Origin: Jeotgalibacillus sp. R-1-5s-1
GTDB lineage: Bacteria; Bacillota; Bacilli; Bacillales; Jeotgalibacillaceae
Direction: 5' to 3'
DNA length: 64,000 bases
NCBI RefSeq assembly: GCF_004405105.1
Contig: NZ_SORW01000002.1
Span: forward strand, 367,025-431,024
In this document: positions 19,462 to 29,169 of the stretch, piece after piece
Numbering within the stretch: the stretch's first letter is position 1
How the letters are laid out: every line of letters begins with the position of its first letter
Program-made: the position numbers and the translations under genes
The notes under the pieces: model-generated
What the model saw: only the letters and a program-made list of their open reading frames with translations
Database searches by the model: none
What the model was told of the DNA's origin: nothing

Positions 19462-20535
19462 TTATACCGAACGGCTCCGGCTGATATTCAGCAGGATACC
19501 GCATGAAAATAATATAACGAGCAGTGAGGACCCCCCGTAACTGAAGAATGGGAGTGTAATGCCCGTCACCGGAATTAATCCGATCACAACCGATATATTG
19601 ATAAATACCTGTATCCCAATCATCATCACGATACCTCCCGCACATAACATGGCGAAAGGATCCGGGGCATGTAAGGCAATCAAAACACCCCGCCAGATGA
19701 TCAGAAGAAATAGGAGCATGATGAGCGTTCCTCCGGCAAATCCGAACTCCTCCGCAGCGATTGCAAAGATAAAGTCATTTTGAGGTTCCGGAAGGTAGAA
19801 ATGCTTCTGACGGCTGTTCGAAAGTCCAAATCCAAACAAACCTGCAGGTCCGGATGCGTAAAGTGACTGGATCATTTGAAATCCCGCTCCAAGTGGATCC
19901 TCCCAGGGGTCAAGAAATGAGGTAATGCGCTGAAGTCGGTATGGCGCTGAAATAATTAATGCGGCAAACCCTGCTGCACCCGCGGCAAACAGCAACAAAA
20001 AGAATCTGTAGGAAACACCTGCGAGAAACAACAAGGCAAACCCGGTACCTAATATGACGGTTCCAGAACCTAGATCCGGCTGAAGCATAACAGCTCCGAA
20101 AGGAAGGATAATTACACCCATCAGCTGAAGCAGCCTGACAGATGTGATCTTTTTCGAGCTGCGTGAAATGAGTCCCGCAGTTAAAAAAAGCACACCAAGC
20201 TTGGCAACCTCTGCCGGCTGGATTGACAAAGGTCCTGCACCAATCCAGCTCTGAGATCCATTCCTGACAAGGCCTACACCAGGGATTAGTACGAGAATGA
20301 GCAGCAAAAAAGAAACCAGATAAATCCATTTCGCGTATTTCCGCCATACAAAGTAGTCAATTCTGGAAACCATCACCATTAAAAACAATCCTGCAAATGC
20401 AAAAACACCCTGTCTCTTTGAAAAAAAGTGGGCATCGCCAAAACGGTCCAATGCCCACACACTACTTGCACTATCGATTAAGCCTATACCAAAAACCGTA
20501 CAGATAACGATCAACAGCAACAGCCAACGATCCAT
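19462..20535 (-). CDS. spoVE: SEDS-family glycosyltransferase SpoVE (FtsW/RodA type)
   Basis: Polytopic SEDS peptidoglycan glycosyltransferase. In B. subtilis SpoVE works with SpoVD to build spore cortex. 357 residues, about ten hydrophobic segments. Family landmarks are GNGSQSWIGAG-like VRNGSQSWIGAGPLSIQPAEVAKLG, with the conserved QPAE, and ITLPFFSYGGSSLL near the C-terminus. Its position between murD and the divIB region is that of spoVE. A vegetative FtsW function cannot be excluded from sequence alone. The ATG at 20535 follows GAGAGGACC. Confidence 0.9.
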   Translation of the reverse strand: MDRWLLLLIVICTVFGIGLIDSASSVWALDRFGDAHFFSKRQGVFAFAGLFLMVMVSRIDYFVWRKYAKWIYLVSFLLLILVLIPGVGLVRNGSQSWIGAGPLSIQPAEVAKLGVLFLTAGLISRSSKKITSVRLLQLMGVIILPFGAVMLQPDLGSGTVILGTGFALLFLAGVSYRFFLLLFAAGAAGFAALIISAPYRLQRITSFLDPWEDPLGAGFQMIQSLYASGPAGLFGFGLSNSRQKHFYLPEPQNDFIFAIAAEEFGFAGGTLIMLLFLLIIWRGVLIALHAPDPFAMLCAGGIVMMIGIQVFINISVVIGLIPVTGITLPFFSYGGSSLLVILFSCGILLNISRSRSV

Positions 20536-20567
20536 TTTCAGGTCCTCTCAGGTTTATTTATCTCTCC

Positions 20568-21917
20568 TTACAGCGTATTCACTGTCTCGATAAATATGTC
20601 ACCGCGAACCTCAAACGTTGGATACTGGTCCCAGCTGGCACATGCCGGCGAAAGAAGAACGACATCTCCTTGTTGCGCGATCTCAGCAGCCTCAATCGCT
20701 GCTTCTTTTACATCTGTCACATTTCTGATAATCGAAACTCCGGCCCTTTTCGCCATGTCGCTCATTTTATCCGCTGTCTCGCCAAATACAATCGCCGCTT
20801 TTACGTTCTTCATGTATGGGATGAGATCGTCGAAGCCGTTTCCTCTGTCCAACCCTCCACACAATAAAATGGTAGGGGCTGCAAAGGCACTTAGTGCACT
20901 TTTAGTGGCAAGTGTATTCGTTGCCTTGGAATCATTGTAATATTTCACTCCGCCGTTTTCTCTGACAAACTGAGTGCGGTGGCGAACGCCTCCAAATTCC
21001 GCAAGTACACGCTGAATACTTTCTTTTGAAACCCCTGATAGCAGTGATGCACCTGCAGCTGCAAGAATATTCTCGAGGTTGTGACTGCCAGGCAGAACAA
21101 TGTCACTTAACTTTGCAATAGGATCAAGGTTATAGCAGATCGCACCCTGATGAATAGACAGTCCATTCTCCAATGGCTCCGTCACAGAAAACGGAATAAC
21201 GGTTGCCTTCGTATCCCTGATCGCTTCCATCAGCTCAGGCTGGTCCTGATTAACGATCAGATAGTCAGCTTCTGTCTGATTTTTCGTAATGGCTGCTTTA
21301 GCCGATACGTATTCATGAAGAGAACGGTGATAATCAAGGTGCGCCTCATAAATATTTGTGATGATCGCAATATGAGGTGCGAAGGATTGGATACCCATGA
21401 GCTGGAAAGACGATAATTCAACAACCATATAATCTTCCGGCTTTGCGACCTGTGCAACCTCACATGCCACTGTTCCGATGTTTCCTGCTGCGTAGGACGT
21501 TTTACCATCCTGTTCGATCATTTTCTGAACGAGTGTGGTTGTCGTTGTTTTACCATTTGTACCCGTAATACCGATCAGTGTCGATTCGTTAATATGATAG
21601 GCAAGCTCTACTTCTGTAATCACAGGCAGCCCTTTTTCAATCGCTCCCTGAATGAGCGGGTTTGTGTAAGGAATACCCGGATTTTTGACAATCAGTTCAA
21701 ATCCTTCATCGAGCAATTCGACCGGATGACTGCCACAAATTACTTTGATCCCCTGATCTAATAGGGACTGCGCATCCTTGTTTTCACTCAAAGGCTTCCA
21801 GTCATTCACCGTCACAAAGGCTCCAAGCCTATGCAGCAGCAATGAAGCTGCCACTCCGCTTTTTGCCAGTCCGACTACGAGTACTTTTTTGTTTTCATAA
21901 GCTCTGTATGTTTTCAT
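20568..21917 (-). CDS. murD: UDP-MurNAc-L-alanine:D-glutamate ligase
   Basis: Adds D-glutamate to UDP-MurNAc-L-Ala in the cytoplasm. About 449 residues with a Rossmann N-terminal domain (VLVVGLAKSGVAAS), the Mur ligase ATP loop GITGTNGKTTTTTLV, and the C-terminal domain containing YYNDSKATN. The ATG at 21917 overlaps the last base of the mraY stop codon (TAATG), so the genes are coupled. The 3' end of the gene contains a sigmaE-like promoter for spoVE. Confidence 0.97.
   Translation of the reverse strand: MKTYRAYENKKVLVVGLAKSGVAASLLLHRLGAFVTVNDWKPLSENKDAQSLLDQGIKVICGSHPVELLDEGFELIVKNPGIPYTNPLIQGAIEKGLPVITEVELAYHINESTLIGITGTNGKTTTTTLVQKMIEQDGKTSYAAGNIGTVACEVAQVAKPEDYMVVELSSFQLMGIQSFAPHIAIITNIYEAHLDYHRSLHEYVSAKAAITKNQTEADYLIVNQDQPELMEAIRDTKATVIPFSVTEPLENGLSIHQGAICYNLDPIAKLSDIVLPGSHNLENILAAAGASLLSGVSKESIQRVLAEFGGVRHRTQFVRENGGVKYYNDSKATNTLATKSALSAFAAPTILLCGGLDRGNGFDDLIPYMKNVKAAIVFGETADKMSDMAKRAGVSIIRNVTDVKEAAIEAAEIAQQGDVVLLSPACASWDQYPTFEVRGDIFIETVNTL
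20572..20599 (-). promoter_or_regulatory. SigmaE-like promoter of spoVE inside the murD 3' end
   Basis: ACATATT, 13 bases, then AATACGCT, resembling the sigmaE pattern (KMATATT and CATACAMT; 6 of 7 and 6 of 8 positions). It would start transcription about 30 bases before the spoVE start codon. spoVE is a known sigmaE-type gene in B. subtilis. Confidence 0.45.
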
Positions 21918-22891
21918 TATCCAAACACTCCAATCAGGGTGCCGGCGATTCCTGCGATCAGTCCCACTGACCAGAAAACGGTCACCACTTTCCACTCTGA
22001 CCATCCTGAAAGCTCGAAGTGATGGTGAAGAGGGCTCATCTTAAAGACGCGTTTCCCTGTCAGTTTAAAAGATGTTACCTGAATCATAACCGACAATGTT
22101 TCTAATACAAATACGATTCCGATCAGAAGAAGAAGCACTTCCTGTTTTGCAATCAGACTGACAGTAGCGATTGCTCCCCCCAGGGCAAGTGATCCTGTGT
22201 CTCCCATAAATACTTTTGCAGGATGCGCATTGAAAAGTAAAAATCCGAGCAGTGCGCCAACCGCAGCCATACAGAAAATAGCCAGCGACAGTTGCTCCTG
22301 CTGCCATGCAATTAAAGTGAAAGCACTAAACGCAATGACAGCCGTTCCAGATACAAGACCATCGAGACCATCTGTCAGATTGACTGCATTTGAAAAACCA
22401 ACGAGCCAGAAAATGACAAAGCCAGCATACACAATGCCAAGGTTCAGTTCGAATTCCGTAAATGGAATCGTAATCACCGATGAAAAGTCATTTGCCCTGA
22501 AGATAAAATAGAAAATAAGTGCAATGACGATCTGGCCGATCAGTTTTTGCAATGACGTCAATCCCAGATTTCGCTTCATCACGACTTTTATAAAATCATC
22601 CAGAAATCCTAAAATACCAAATGTAATCGTCACAAAAAGCAACAAAAATGTTGTGACGGTCAGCGCATCAAAAATCGCACTGATCACAACTGTCGCAACT
22701 AGCATAGCGGTTAAAATGATCAACCCGCCCATTGTTGGTGTACCGGATTTTTTCTGGTGGGACTGCGGTCCTTCCTCCCGGATACTTTGTCCAAATTTAA
22801 GCTTTCTTAAATAAGGAATGAAAAACGGGGCTGAAACGGCTGATAATCCAAATGCCGCTACTGCTGCGAAAATAACTGCCCATATTGACAT
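21917..22891 (-). CDS. mraY: Phospho-MurNAc-pentapeptide transferase
   Basis: Membrane enzyme making lipid I from UDP-MurNAc-pentapeptide and undecaprenyl phosphate. 324 residues with ten predicted membrane segments. Catalytic-site loops are [18 protein letters not shown] and the PLHHHFE segment. It is coupled to murD by a one-base overlap. A terminator-like hairpin and a gap of 265 bases separate it from murE. Confidence 0.97.
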   Translation of the reverse strand: MSIWAVIFAAVAAFGLSAVSAPFFIPYLRKLKFGQSIREEGPQSHQKKSGTPTMGGLIILTAMLVATVVISAIFDALTVTTFLLLFVTITFGILGFLDDFIKVVMKRNLGLTSLQKLIGQIVIALIFYFIFRANDFSSVITIPFTEFELNLGIVYAGFVIFWLVGFSNAVNLTDGLDGLVSGTAVIAFSAFTLIAWQQEQLSLAIFCMAAVGALLGFLLFNAHPAKVFMGDTGSLALGGAIATVSLIAKQEVLLLLIGIVFVLETLSVMIQVTSFKLTGKRVFKMSPLHHHFELSGWSEWKVVTVFWSVGLIAGIAGTLIGVFG

Positions 22892-23083
22892 GACTGTTCC
22901 TCCTAAATATACATAACTTTATGTATTCAGTAATAATAGCTGAATAATACGCTCAAGATTCCCCCATCTTATCATAGTAGCCCATCCCGTTTCGGTAAAG
23001 GGTTTTTTCTTTACAATTTGCTGACAAGTGACAGTTTTTTCTTCTCTGTCTGTTGCGCTCACCCGAAGAATGCATTTGCTCAT

Positions 23084-23137
23084 AAAAAAACACCCTGCCT
23101 GCTTCTATTTGAAGAAGGAAGGCAAAGTGCTTTTTTA
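23084..23137. terminator. Hairpin after murE
   Basis: An imperfect stem with G-U pairs (around 23090-23105 with 23111-23131), flanked by A/T runs on both sides, 20 bases beyond the murE stop codon. It implies that murE and mraY are at least partly separate transcription units. Confidence 0.6.
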
Positions 23138-23156
23138 TCTGCATCGTGGCAACGTC

Positions 23157-24623
23157 CTATACCATAGTCTGTAAGATCTCCTCAGCAATCGCTTTATCAT
23201 CGAATTCCTTTTTTTCAGTTCCGATAATTTGCACCTTCTCATGACCTTTTCCGGCAATCAGCACAACGTCACCTTCATTGGCAAGACTCAGAGCATGTTC
23301 AATGGCAATTTTCCGGTCAATAATCGAGGTATACCGCTCTCCTGGAACCCCTTTTTCCATATCCCTGATGATATTTTCCGCTTTTTCGGTTCTCGGGTTA
23401 TCAGAAGTAAAGATTACTTCATTAGAATATCCGCATGCCACTTTGGCCATCAGCGGTCTTTTCCCACGGTCCCTGTCCCCACCGCAACCGACTACCGTAA
23501 AGATTTTTTTCGGCTTCATTTTAATAATCGCACGAAGGACATTTTCAAGACTGTCAGGTGTATGCGCATAATCAATAATCACGGTAAATGGGTGTCGTCC
23601 CTGAACAAGTTCAAATCGACCCGGTACGCCATTTAACTCCTCAAGCCCCTGCCTGATCAAAGCGCCAGGTACTCTTTTGGCAAAGCCTGCGGCTGCGGCT
23701 GCAAGTGCATTGTAGACGTTAAACACACCTGCGAATTTGATTGTGACGGGAAATGATTCGTAAGGGGTGTGAATGGTAAATGATGTTTCATTATGCCCCG
23801 TTACAACATCTGTAGCATAGACATCAGCATCAGCAGACATACCGTAAGTAATAATATGGGCAGAAGTAGCCTGTATCATGTCCATTGCGTAAGGATCATC
23901 CGCATTGATCACGGCAAATTTGGGCAGCCCCTTCACATGCTGTTGGCCAAGTTGGGAAAACAATAACGTCTTTGACCATTTATAATGTTCCATCGTTTTA
24001 TGGTAATCCAGATGATCCTGGGTAAGGTTTGTAAATACGCCTATATCGAAATCACACCCGTATAACCTGCCCTGAACCAGACCGTGTGATGAAGCTTCCA
24101 CTACAACTGTCTTTACACCATCCATCCTGAAATCATAGAGCGTTTTTTGTAAAAGTAAACTATCAGGCGTTGTATTCACTGACGTTTTCTCTATATCGCC
24201 CTGCTTCATATACAAGGTACCAATAATACCCGTTTTCTGATTAATCTGATCAAAAACAGACTGGAGCATATGTGAAACGGTTGTTTTACCGTTTGTTCCC
24301 GTCACGCCAATCATATTCATATAAAAACTCGGATATCCGTAATAGGCATTTGCCACCTGGGCAGCTGCATGTTTTGGAAATCTGACTATGATCTGAGGGA
24401 TTTCGAGACCGAGATCCGTATCTGTCAAAACAGCTACTGCACCATTCTTAACAGCCTGTTCCGCGAATTCATTGCCGTTCTTATTTTCTCCCTTAAGAGC
24501 AATAAACAGAGCACCTTCTGTCACTTCCCGATGATGATGACAGATCGAGGCAATGACCGGATCAGAAACCGGGCCTTTACGCTCATAAAACGGCAAACAC
24601 CCCGCCAGCTCTGAAAGTCTCAT
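23157..24623 (-). CDS. murE: UDP-MurNAc-tripeptide synthetase (diamino acid-adding)
   Basis: Adds the third stem-peptide residue. About 488 residues with the ATP loop VTGTNGKTTVSHML and the substrate-selecting motif DNPR at residues 408-411 (SDNPRTE). DNPR is the signature of enzymes taking meso-diaminopimelate; lysine-adding enzymes have other residues there. The ATG at 24623 follows AAAGGAGC at 7-8 bases, so the slightly longer frame is rejected. It lies 68 bases after spoVD. Confidence 0.96.
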   Translation of the reverse strand: MRLSELAGCLPFYERKGPVSDPVIASICHHHREVTEGALFIALKGENKNGNEFAEQAVKNGAVAVLTDTDLGLEIPQIIVRFPKHAAAQVANAYYGYPSFYMNMIGVTGTNGKTTVSHMLQSVFDQINQKTGIIGTLYMKQGDIEKTSVNTTPDSLLLQKTLYDFRMDGVKTVVVEASSHGLVQGRLYGCDFDIGVFTNLTQDHLDYHKTMEHYKWSKTLLFSQLGQQHVKGLPKFAVINADDPYAMDMIQATSAHIITYGMSADADVYATDVVTGHNETSFTIHTPYESFPVTIKFAGVFNVYNALAAAAAGFAKRVPGALIRQGLEELNGVPGRFELVQGRHPFTVIIDYAHTPDSLENVLRAIIKMKPKKIFTVVGCGGDRDRGKRPLMAKVACGYSNEVIFTSDNPRTEKAENIIRDMEKGVPGERYTSIIDRKIAIEHALSLANEGDVVLIAGKGHEKVQIIGTEKKEFDDKAIAEEILQTMV

Positions 24624-24691
24624 TTCTTCAGCTCCTTTATCCATCGATATTACTGATATTTTACACGAAACAAAGCATAAGCGCTATCTTA

Positions 24692-26602
24692 TCAATCAAG
24701 ATAAACTCTTAAAATAGACCCTTCCGGCAATGTTACCCCCGGCTGAGGGCTTTGTTCAATCACCTTATCACCCTGACCACTGATTTCAACCTTCAATGGC
24801 ATCAGCATGCTGTTTAGTTCTTTTTTCGTTTTCCCTTTCAGATCCGGCACTTTATACGTAACAGGGTCGAGCCATCTGATTTCTTTTTCAACCTGCACTT
24901 TTCTCGGTTCAACATTCAAAACCGACAGTGACTCCTCAAGGATCGTTCCTACTACAGGAGCAGCGACCACTCCTCCAAACTGTACAGTGTTTTTAGGGTG
25001 ATCCACAGCAAGATAAACGATAATTTCAGGATCATCAGCTGGCGCAAACCCGATAAAAGATACAATATAATTATCCTTTAGATACTTTCCATCCTTCACC
25101 TTTTGCGCGGTACCTGTTTTACCACCCACTCTATAGGAATCAACGAATGCACCACGCCCAGTCCCTTGGGCGACAACCGTTTCAAGCGCTTCCCTGACTT
25201 TTTTTGACGTTTCCTCCGAGATCACCCGATGCTTCATTTTGACCGGTACTTCTTCAACCGTTTCCCCACCGTCATCCGTCCATTTTTTTGTAACGCCCGG
25301 TACAGGTACAATCCCACCATTAATAGCAGCTGAAACAGCTGTGATTTGCTGAATCGGCGTTACCGCGACACCCTGTCCAAAGGCTGTTGTCGCGAGCTCA
25401 ACAGGACCTACATTCTCTTCTTTAAACAGGATTCCATCTGATTCTCCCGTCAGATCCACCCCCGTCTTACTACCAAAACCGAATTTTCTAATATAATCAA
25501 AAAGCACATCTTTTCCAAGACGGTTCCCCAGCTCAATAAACCCGGGGTTACATGAATTCTGAACTACTTCTAAGAACGACTGCTGACCGTGTCCTTCTCT
25601 CTGCCAGCAATGAAGATGCACGCCGCCTATTTCCACATGCCCGCTGTCAAAAAAGTGTTCATCGAGGAGATCCACTTTGTCTTCTTCCAGTGCCGCTGCG
25701 AGTGTAATGATTTTAAACGTTGAACCCGGCTCATATGTACTCCAGATCGGCAGAACGCGGTTATATACCTCTGGCTTAACCTTCTGATATTCATTCGGAT
25801 GAAAATCAGGACGTCCAGCAATCGCAAGAATCTCTCCGGTTTTAGGACTCATGGCAATGGCAATAATCTGATCCGGATCATATTTTTCCTGCGCATTATT
25901 CAATTCTCTCTCCACAATTTTTTGCACTCTAAGATCAATGGTTAAATGTAAATCATTCCCTGGGGACGCTTTTTGAAAAGTCGAGGGCATGTCACTCATT
26001 TCTTTACCTTTTGCATCAGTAAACAACTCAATCGCTCCCTGCTCACCGTAAAGCTTTTCATCATGTATGAGCTCTAGCCCGGACAATCCTCTGTTATCCA
26101 CTCCGATAAACCCGAGTACATGTGAAAGCGCCCTCCCCTGCGGATAGAAACGCTTATAATCGTCCGCTATATAGACCCCTGGTAAAGAGGCCTCTTCAAT
26201 TTCCCTGACCTGCTGGAAGCTGAGTTTTCTGCCTTCCGGGTGCAGCTTTTCAATAGAACTTTTCCGGTTGACAAACTCAACCGCCTTATCTTTGGAAATA
26301 TCGAGCACGTCGCTTAGTAAAAGAGCTGTTTTTTCCCGATCCTCGATTTGTCTCGGAATAATAAATAAACTTGGTGCAAGCTGATTAATCACGATCTCCT
26401 CACCATGACGGTCAAAGATCCTGCCCCTCTCCGGCTCCATCGGCAGCTCCCTGCTCCAGCTCTCAATCGCTTTTTCATAAAGTTCATCATGCATGAATAC
26501 TTGTACATAAAATAGCCTGATACACATGACCAGCACTGCAATACTAATGAGCAGCAAACTGATCACCAAACGTTTTTTGATCGTTCTGACCGGGGATTTC
26601 AC
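24692..26602 (-). CDS. spoVD: Sporulation-specific penicillin-binding protein SpoVD
   Basis: Class B transpeptidase for spore cortex, partner of SpoVE. About 636 residues: a membrane anchor, a dimerisation domain (ERGRIFDRHG), and a transpeptidase with STFK at 294-297, SCN at 350-352 and KTGT at 495-498. One PASTA domain is at the C-terminus (VPDLKGKTKKEL). I chose the GTG at 26602: AGGAGGG lies 6 bases before it and the sigmaE-like promoter ends 31 bases upstream. The open frame continues through the promoter but cannot be translated from there. The order pbpB-spoVD-murE matches B. subtilis. Confidence 0.96.
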   Translation of the reverse strand: MKSPVRTIKKRLVISLLLISIAVLVMCIRLFYVQVFMHDELYEKAIESWSRELPMEPERGRIFDRHGEEIVINQLAPSLFIIPRQIEDREKTALLLSDVLDISKDKAVEFVNRKSSIEKLHPEGRKLSFQQVREIEEASLPGVYIADDYKRFYPQGRALSHVLGFIGVDNRGLSGLELIHDEKLYGEQGAIELFTDAKGKEMSDMPSTFQKASPGNDLHLTIDLRVQKIVERELNNAQEKYDPDQIIAIAMSPKTGEILAIAGRPDFHPNEYQKVKPEVYNRVLPIWSTYEPGSTFKIITLAAALEEDKVDLLDEHFFDSGHVEIGGVHLHCWQREGHGQQSFLEVVQNSCNPGFIELGNRLGKDVLFDYIRKFGFGSKTGVDLTGESDGILFKEENVGPVELATTAFGQGVAVTPIQQITAVSAAINGGIVPVPGVTKKWTDDGGETVEEVPVKMKHRVISEETSKKVREALETVVAQGTGRGAFVDSYRVGGKTGTAQKVKDGKYLKDNYIVSFIGFAPADDPEIIVYLAVDHPKNTVQFGGVVAAPVVGTILEESLSVLNVEPRKVQVEKEIRWLDPVTYKVPDLKGKTKKELNSMLMPLKVEISGQGDKVIEQSPQPGVTLPEGSILRVYLD

Positions 26603-26632
26603 CTGATCCCTCCTGTAAATCATGATGCATTC

Positions 26633-26661
26633 ATTGTATGTTTTGAAAGTGGGGAACATAC
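26633..26661 (-). promoter_or_regulatory. SigmaE promoter of spoVD
   Basis: The -10 box CATACAAT matches the sigmaE consensus at every position. Fourteen bases upstream lies GTATGTT (5 of 7). spoVD is sigmaE-controlled in B. subtilis, so context and sequence agree. Confidence 0.75.
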
Positions 26662-26893
26662 AGGAATCTTTCAAGGGGTTGGCTGTAATAATATAAAATC
26701 AGGAAGGATTTCCCTTTTTCTGTGTTTCCTTTATCTACGTCGAGTCCTGTAGGTGAAGACTTTAGTACCTATAAATGACAACTGAGGAGAAGAGGTTTTT
26801 CAATCGCAGCGGGGGATTTCTCCGCTGCTAAAAAGTTTTTAATTATATGGAAGGTTTTCACTCTCCCGGTTGATGAATCGATCGTGAAAACCG

Positions 26894-26930
26894 CAAAAAG
26901 AAAAACCCCCTATTGGAGGTTTCTCTTTGT
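26894..26930 (-). terminator. Terminator of pbpB
   Basis: A hairpin with loop TATT and a stem of C5/GGAGG plus flanking A/T pairs, some mismatched. It lies 29 bases past the pbpB stop codon and separates vegetative pbpB from sporulation gene spoVD. Confidence 0.7.
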
Positions 26931-26958
26931 GTAACATGTTGAATTTAATTTAACAGTT

Positions 26959-29169
26959 TTAATCCTGCACGTCTTCGGTTTCGCTGTCAGCGGATTCTGT
27001 TTCCTGCTGGGTTCTGGTTCTTGTTTCTGAAGGTGTTTCGAATTGAATGGATAAAGGTTCCTGTCCGTTGATTGCTGAACCAGGTGTCAGGTTCTGCTGC
27101 ACCGCATAACCCGAACCCGTCATATCCAGCTTTAAGCCTGCGATCGCTGCTGCTTCAACAACATCACGGACTGACCAGCCTGTAAAGTCCGGTACCGTCA
27201 TGTCACCATCCGCAAGCAGCGTGATTCTTTCACCTGCCATAAGCTGACCTTTTGTGATGGACTGATTTTCAACGGTTGAACCGTTTCCGATCACGGTTAC
27301 ACGAAGCCCCTGCTGTTCGAGCTCACTCTTGGCTGATTCAACTGATTGACCTCTGTAATCTTCAATCTCAATTGTAGCCGCCGCCTCACCTTCAGCTGGC
27401 TGAATATTCATATACTTTAAGCTGTTCAGCATGACAGGATTCCAGACCTTGGATACGATCATGGATCCAGTTTCAGTTTCTGCCATGGTTGGCTGCTGCA
27501 CGCCTACATAAACGATCAGCTCAGGATCATCAGCCGGTGCCATACCGATAAATGAAAACATATAGTTTTCACGTCCGGTCATGTATCCGCCGTTTGATGC
27601 GTCAGGGATCTGGGCTGTTCCGGATTTCCCTGCTACTTCATATCCAGGAAGAGCGAACGGCTGACCCGTTCCGGTTTCACTCGTAACAGTAGACTGAAGG
27701 TATCCCCGTACTTTTTCAGCTGTCTCTGCTGAAACAGGCTTTCCGGTTTCCTCAGGCTTACCTTCATAGACCGCTTCTCCTGTTTCAGGATTTACCACTT
27801 TATCAAGTACATAAGGTCTCTTCATTGTACCGTCTCCGGCAATGGCAGTTTCAGCCTGAATCATCTGAAGCGGCGTAACAGTTGTACCCTGACCATAAGA
27901 GGTTGTTACCTTTTCAATCGGGTAGTTATAAAGAATGTTACCCGGCGCTTCGTTTGGCAAATCAATGCCTGTCTCCTGACCAAATCCGAAGTTTTCTATA
28001 TGTTTTCTGAACGCTTCCGGTCCCATTTTTTCAAGGAGGTAGGCAACCGCGGTGTTAGAGGAACGTTCAAAGCCTTCAAGATAGCTGATCGTCCCCCACC
28101 CCTGACCGCCATTATGGTCACGGATCGAAACGCCATTTATATCATAGGTACCCGATGGATACGTTTCATTAGGATTAAAAACGCCTTCTTCAATCGCTGC
28201 TGCCAAAGTAAATGTTTTAAAGGTAGAGCCAGGCTCATACGTACTTTCAACAATCTGGTTATACCAATTGTCACTTAAGCCTTCCCGCGTGTCCGGATTA
28301 AAGGTAGGGCGCTGAGCCATCGCAAGAATTTCTCCTGTTTTGGCATCCGCTACTATACCGAACATATTTGAAGGTGCATGCTCCTGCTCAACGGTTGTCA
28401 TCGCATCTTCCAGGAATGTCTGAATTTTTTTATCAAGCGTCAAATATACGTCGTGACCGTTTTCCGCTTTTTTGATTGCTTCATCACTGTCAGGTAGCAG
28501 GTAACCCCGGCCGTCAATTTCAAATTCCAGACTGCCGTTTTTACCTTCAAGGTAATCATTCAGATTTCGTTCGATACCCATTTGTCCGGTTGTTTTTACC
28601 ATACCATCCTCAGTTGTTTCAGGTTGGGCAAATCCGATCAGATGAGAGGAAAAGATACCGTTAGGATAAAACCTCTTCAAATCCTGAAGAAAAATAATCC
28701 CCGGCAGCTCTTCGTTTTCAATTTGCTGTTTGACTTCAAGTGGAATATCCTTACCTTCCGGCCCAAATTCAACCTGTTTACGCTCCAGTTTCAGGATTTC
28801 GAGAATCTCCGACTGCTCCATGTCCAGGTATTGAGAAAGAACCTGAGCTGTCTTTTCAGGGTCCTGAACATGACGCGGGTTTTCTTCATTCGTCGTGAGC
28901 TCTTCATCGAGCACCGCCACAATCTTATATGTCTGTGTATCTGCGGCAATGACCTCTCCATTACGATCAAGAATTCTCCCTCTTTCCGCCTCAAGGATCT
29001 GTTCCCGTGCATACTGGGCCTGTGCCTGTGCAGCAAGATCCCTGCCTTCTGCTTCACCCGTAATCTGCAGCGTCAGAAACCGTGTCATAAGAACAAAAAA
29101 GAGAGCACCAAATACTAAAAATAGCAGGTACGCTCCCCAATTTTGTTTTAACTTGTCATAACGGCTCAT
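26959..29169 (-). CDS. pbpB: Penicillin-binding protein 2B, divisome transpeptidase
   Basis: Essential class B transpeptidase of septal peptidoglycan. 736 residues: a membrane helix at 12-34, a dimerisation domain with ERGRILDRNG, and a transpeptidase with STFK at 315-318, SSN at 370-372 and KSGT at 515-518. Two C-terminal PASTA domains follow (about 595-715), then a Thr/Glu-rich tail. Its ATG overlaps the ftsL stop by four bases, so synthesis of the two divisome partners is coupled. Confidence 0.97.
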   Translation of the reverse strand: MSRYDKLKQNWGAYLLFLVFGALFFVLMTRFLTLQITGEAEGRDLAAQAQAQYAREQILEAERGRILDRNGEVIAADTQTYKIVAVLDEELTTNEENPRHVQDPEKTAQVLSQYLDMEQSEILEILKLERKQVEFGPEGKDIPLEVKQQIENEELPGIIFLQDLKRFYPNGIFSSHLIGFAQPETTEDGMVKTTGQMGIERNLNDYLEGKNGSLEFEIDGRGYLLPDSDEAIKKAENGHDVYLTLDKKIQTFLEDAMTTVEQEHAPSNMFGIVADAKTGEILAMAQRPTFNPDTREGLSDNWYNQIVESTYEPGSTFKTFTLAAAIEEGVFNPNETYPSGTYDINGVSIRDHNGGQGWGTISYLEGFERSSNTAVAYLLEKMGPEAFRKHIENFGFGQETGIDLPNEAPGNILYNYPIEKVTTSYGQGTTVTPLQMIQAETAIAGDGTMKRPYVLDKVVNPETGEAVYEGKPEETGKPVSAETAEKVRGYLQSTVTSETGTGQPFALPGYEVAGKSGTAQIPDASNGGYMTGRENYMFSFIGMAPADDPELIVYVGVQQPTMAETETGSMIVSKVWNPVMLNSLKYMNIQPAEGEAAATIEIEDYRGQSVESAKSELEQQGLRVTVIGNGSTVENQSITKGQLMAGERITLLADGDMTVPDFTGWSVRDVVEAAAIAGLKLDMTGSGYAVQQNLTPGSAINGQEPLSIQFETPSETRTRTQQETESADSETEDVQD

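Noticed and set aside
28582..29118. 178-codon open frame antisense to pbpB
   Set aside because: It lies wholly within a gene with intact catalytic motifs; composition is that of a shadow frame, with no ribosome site.
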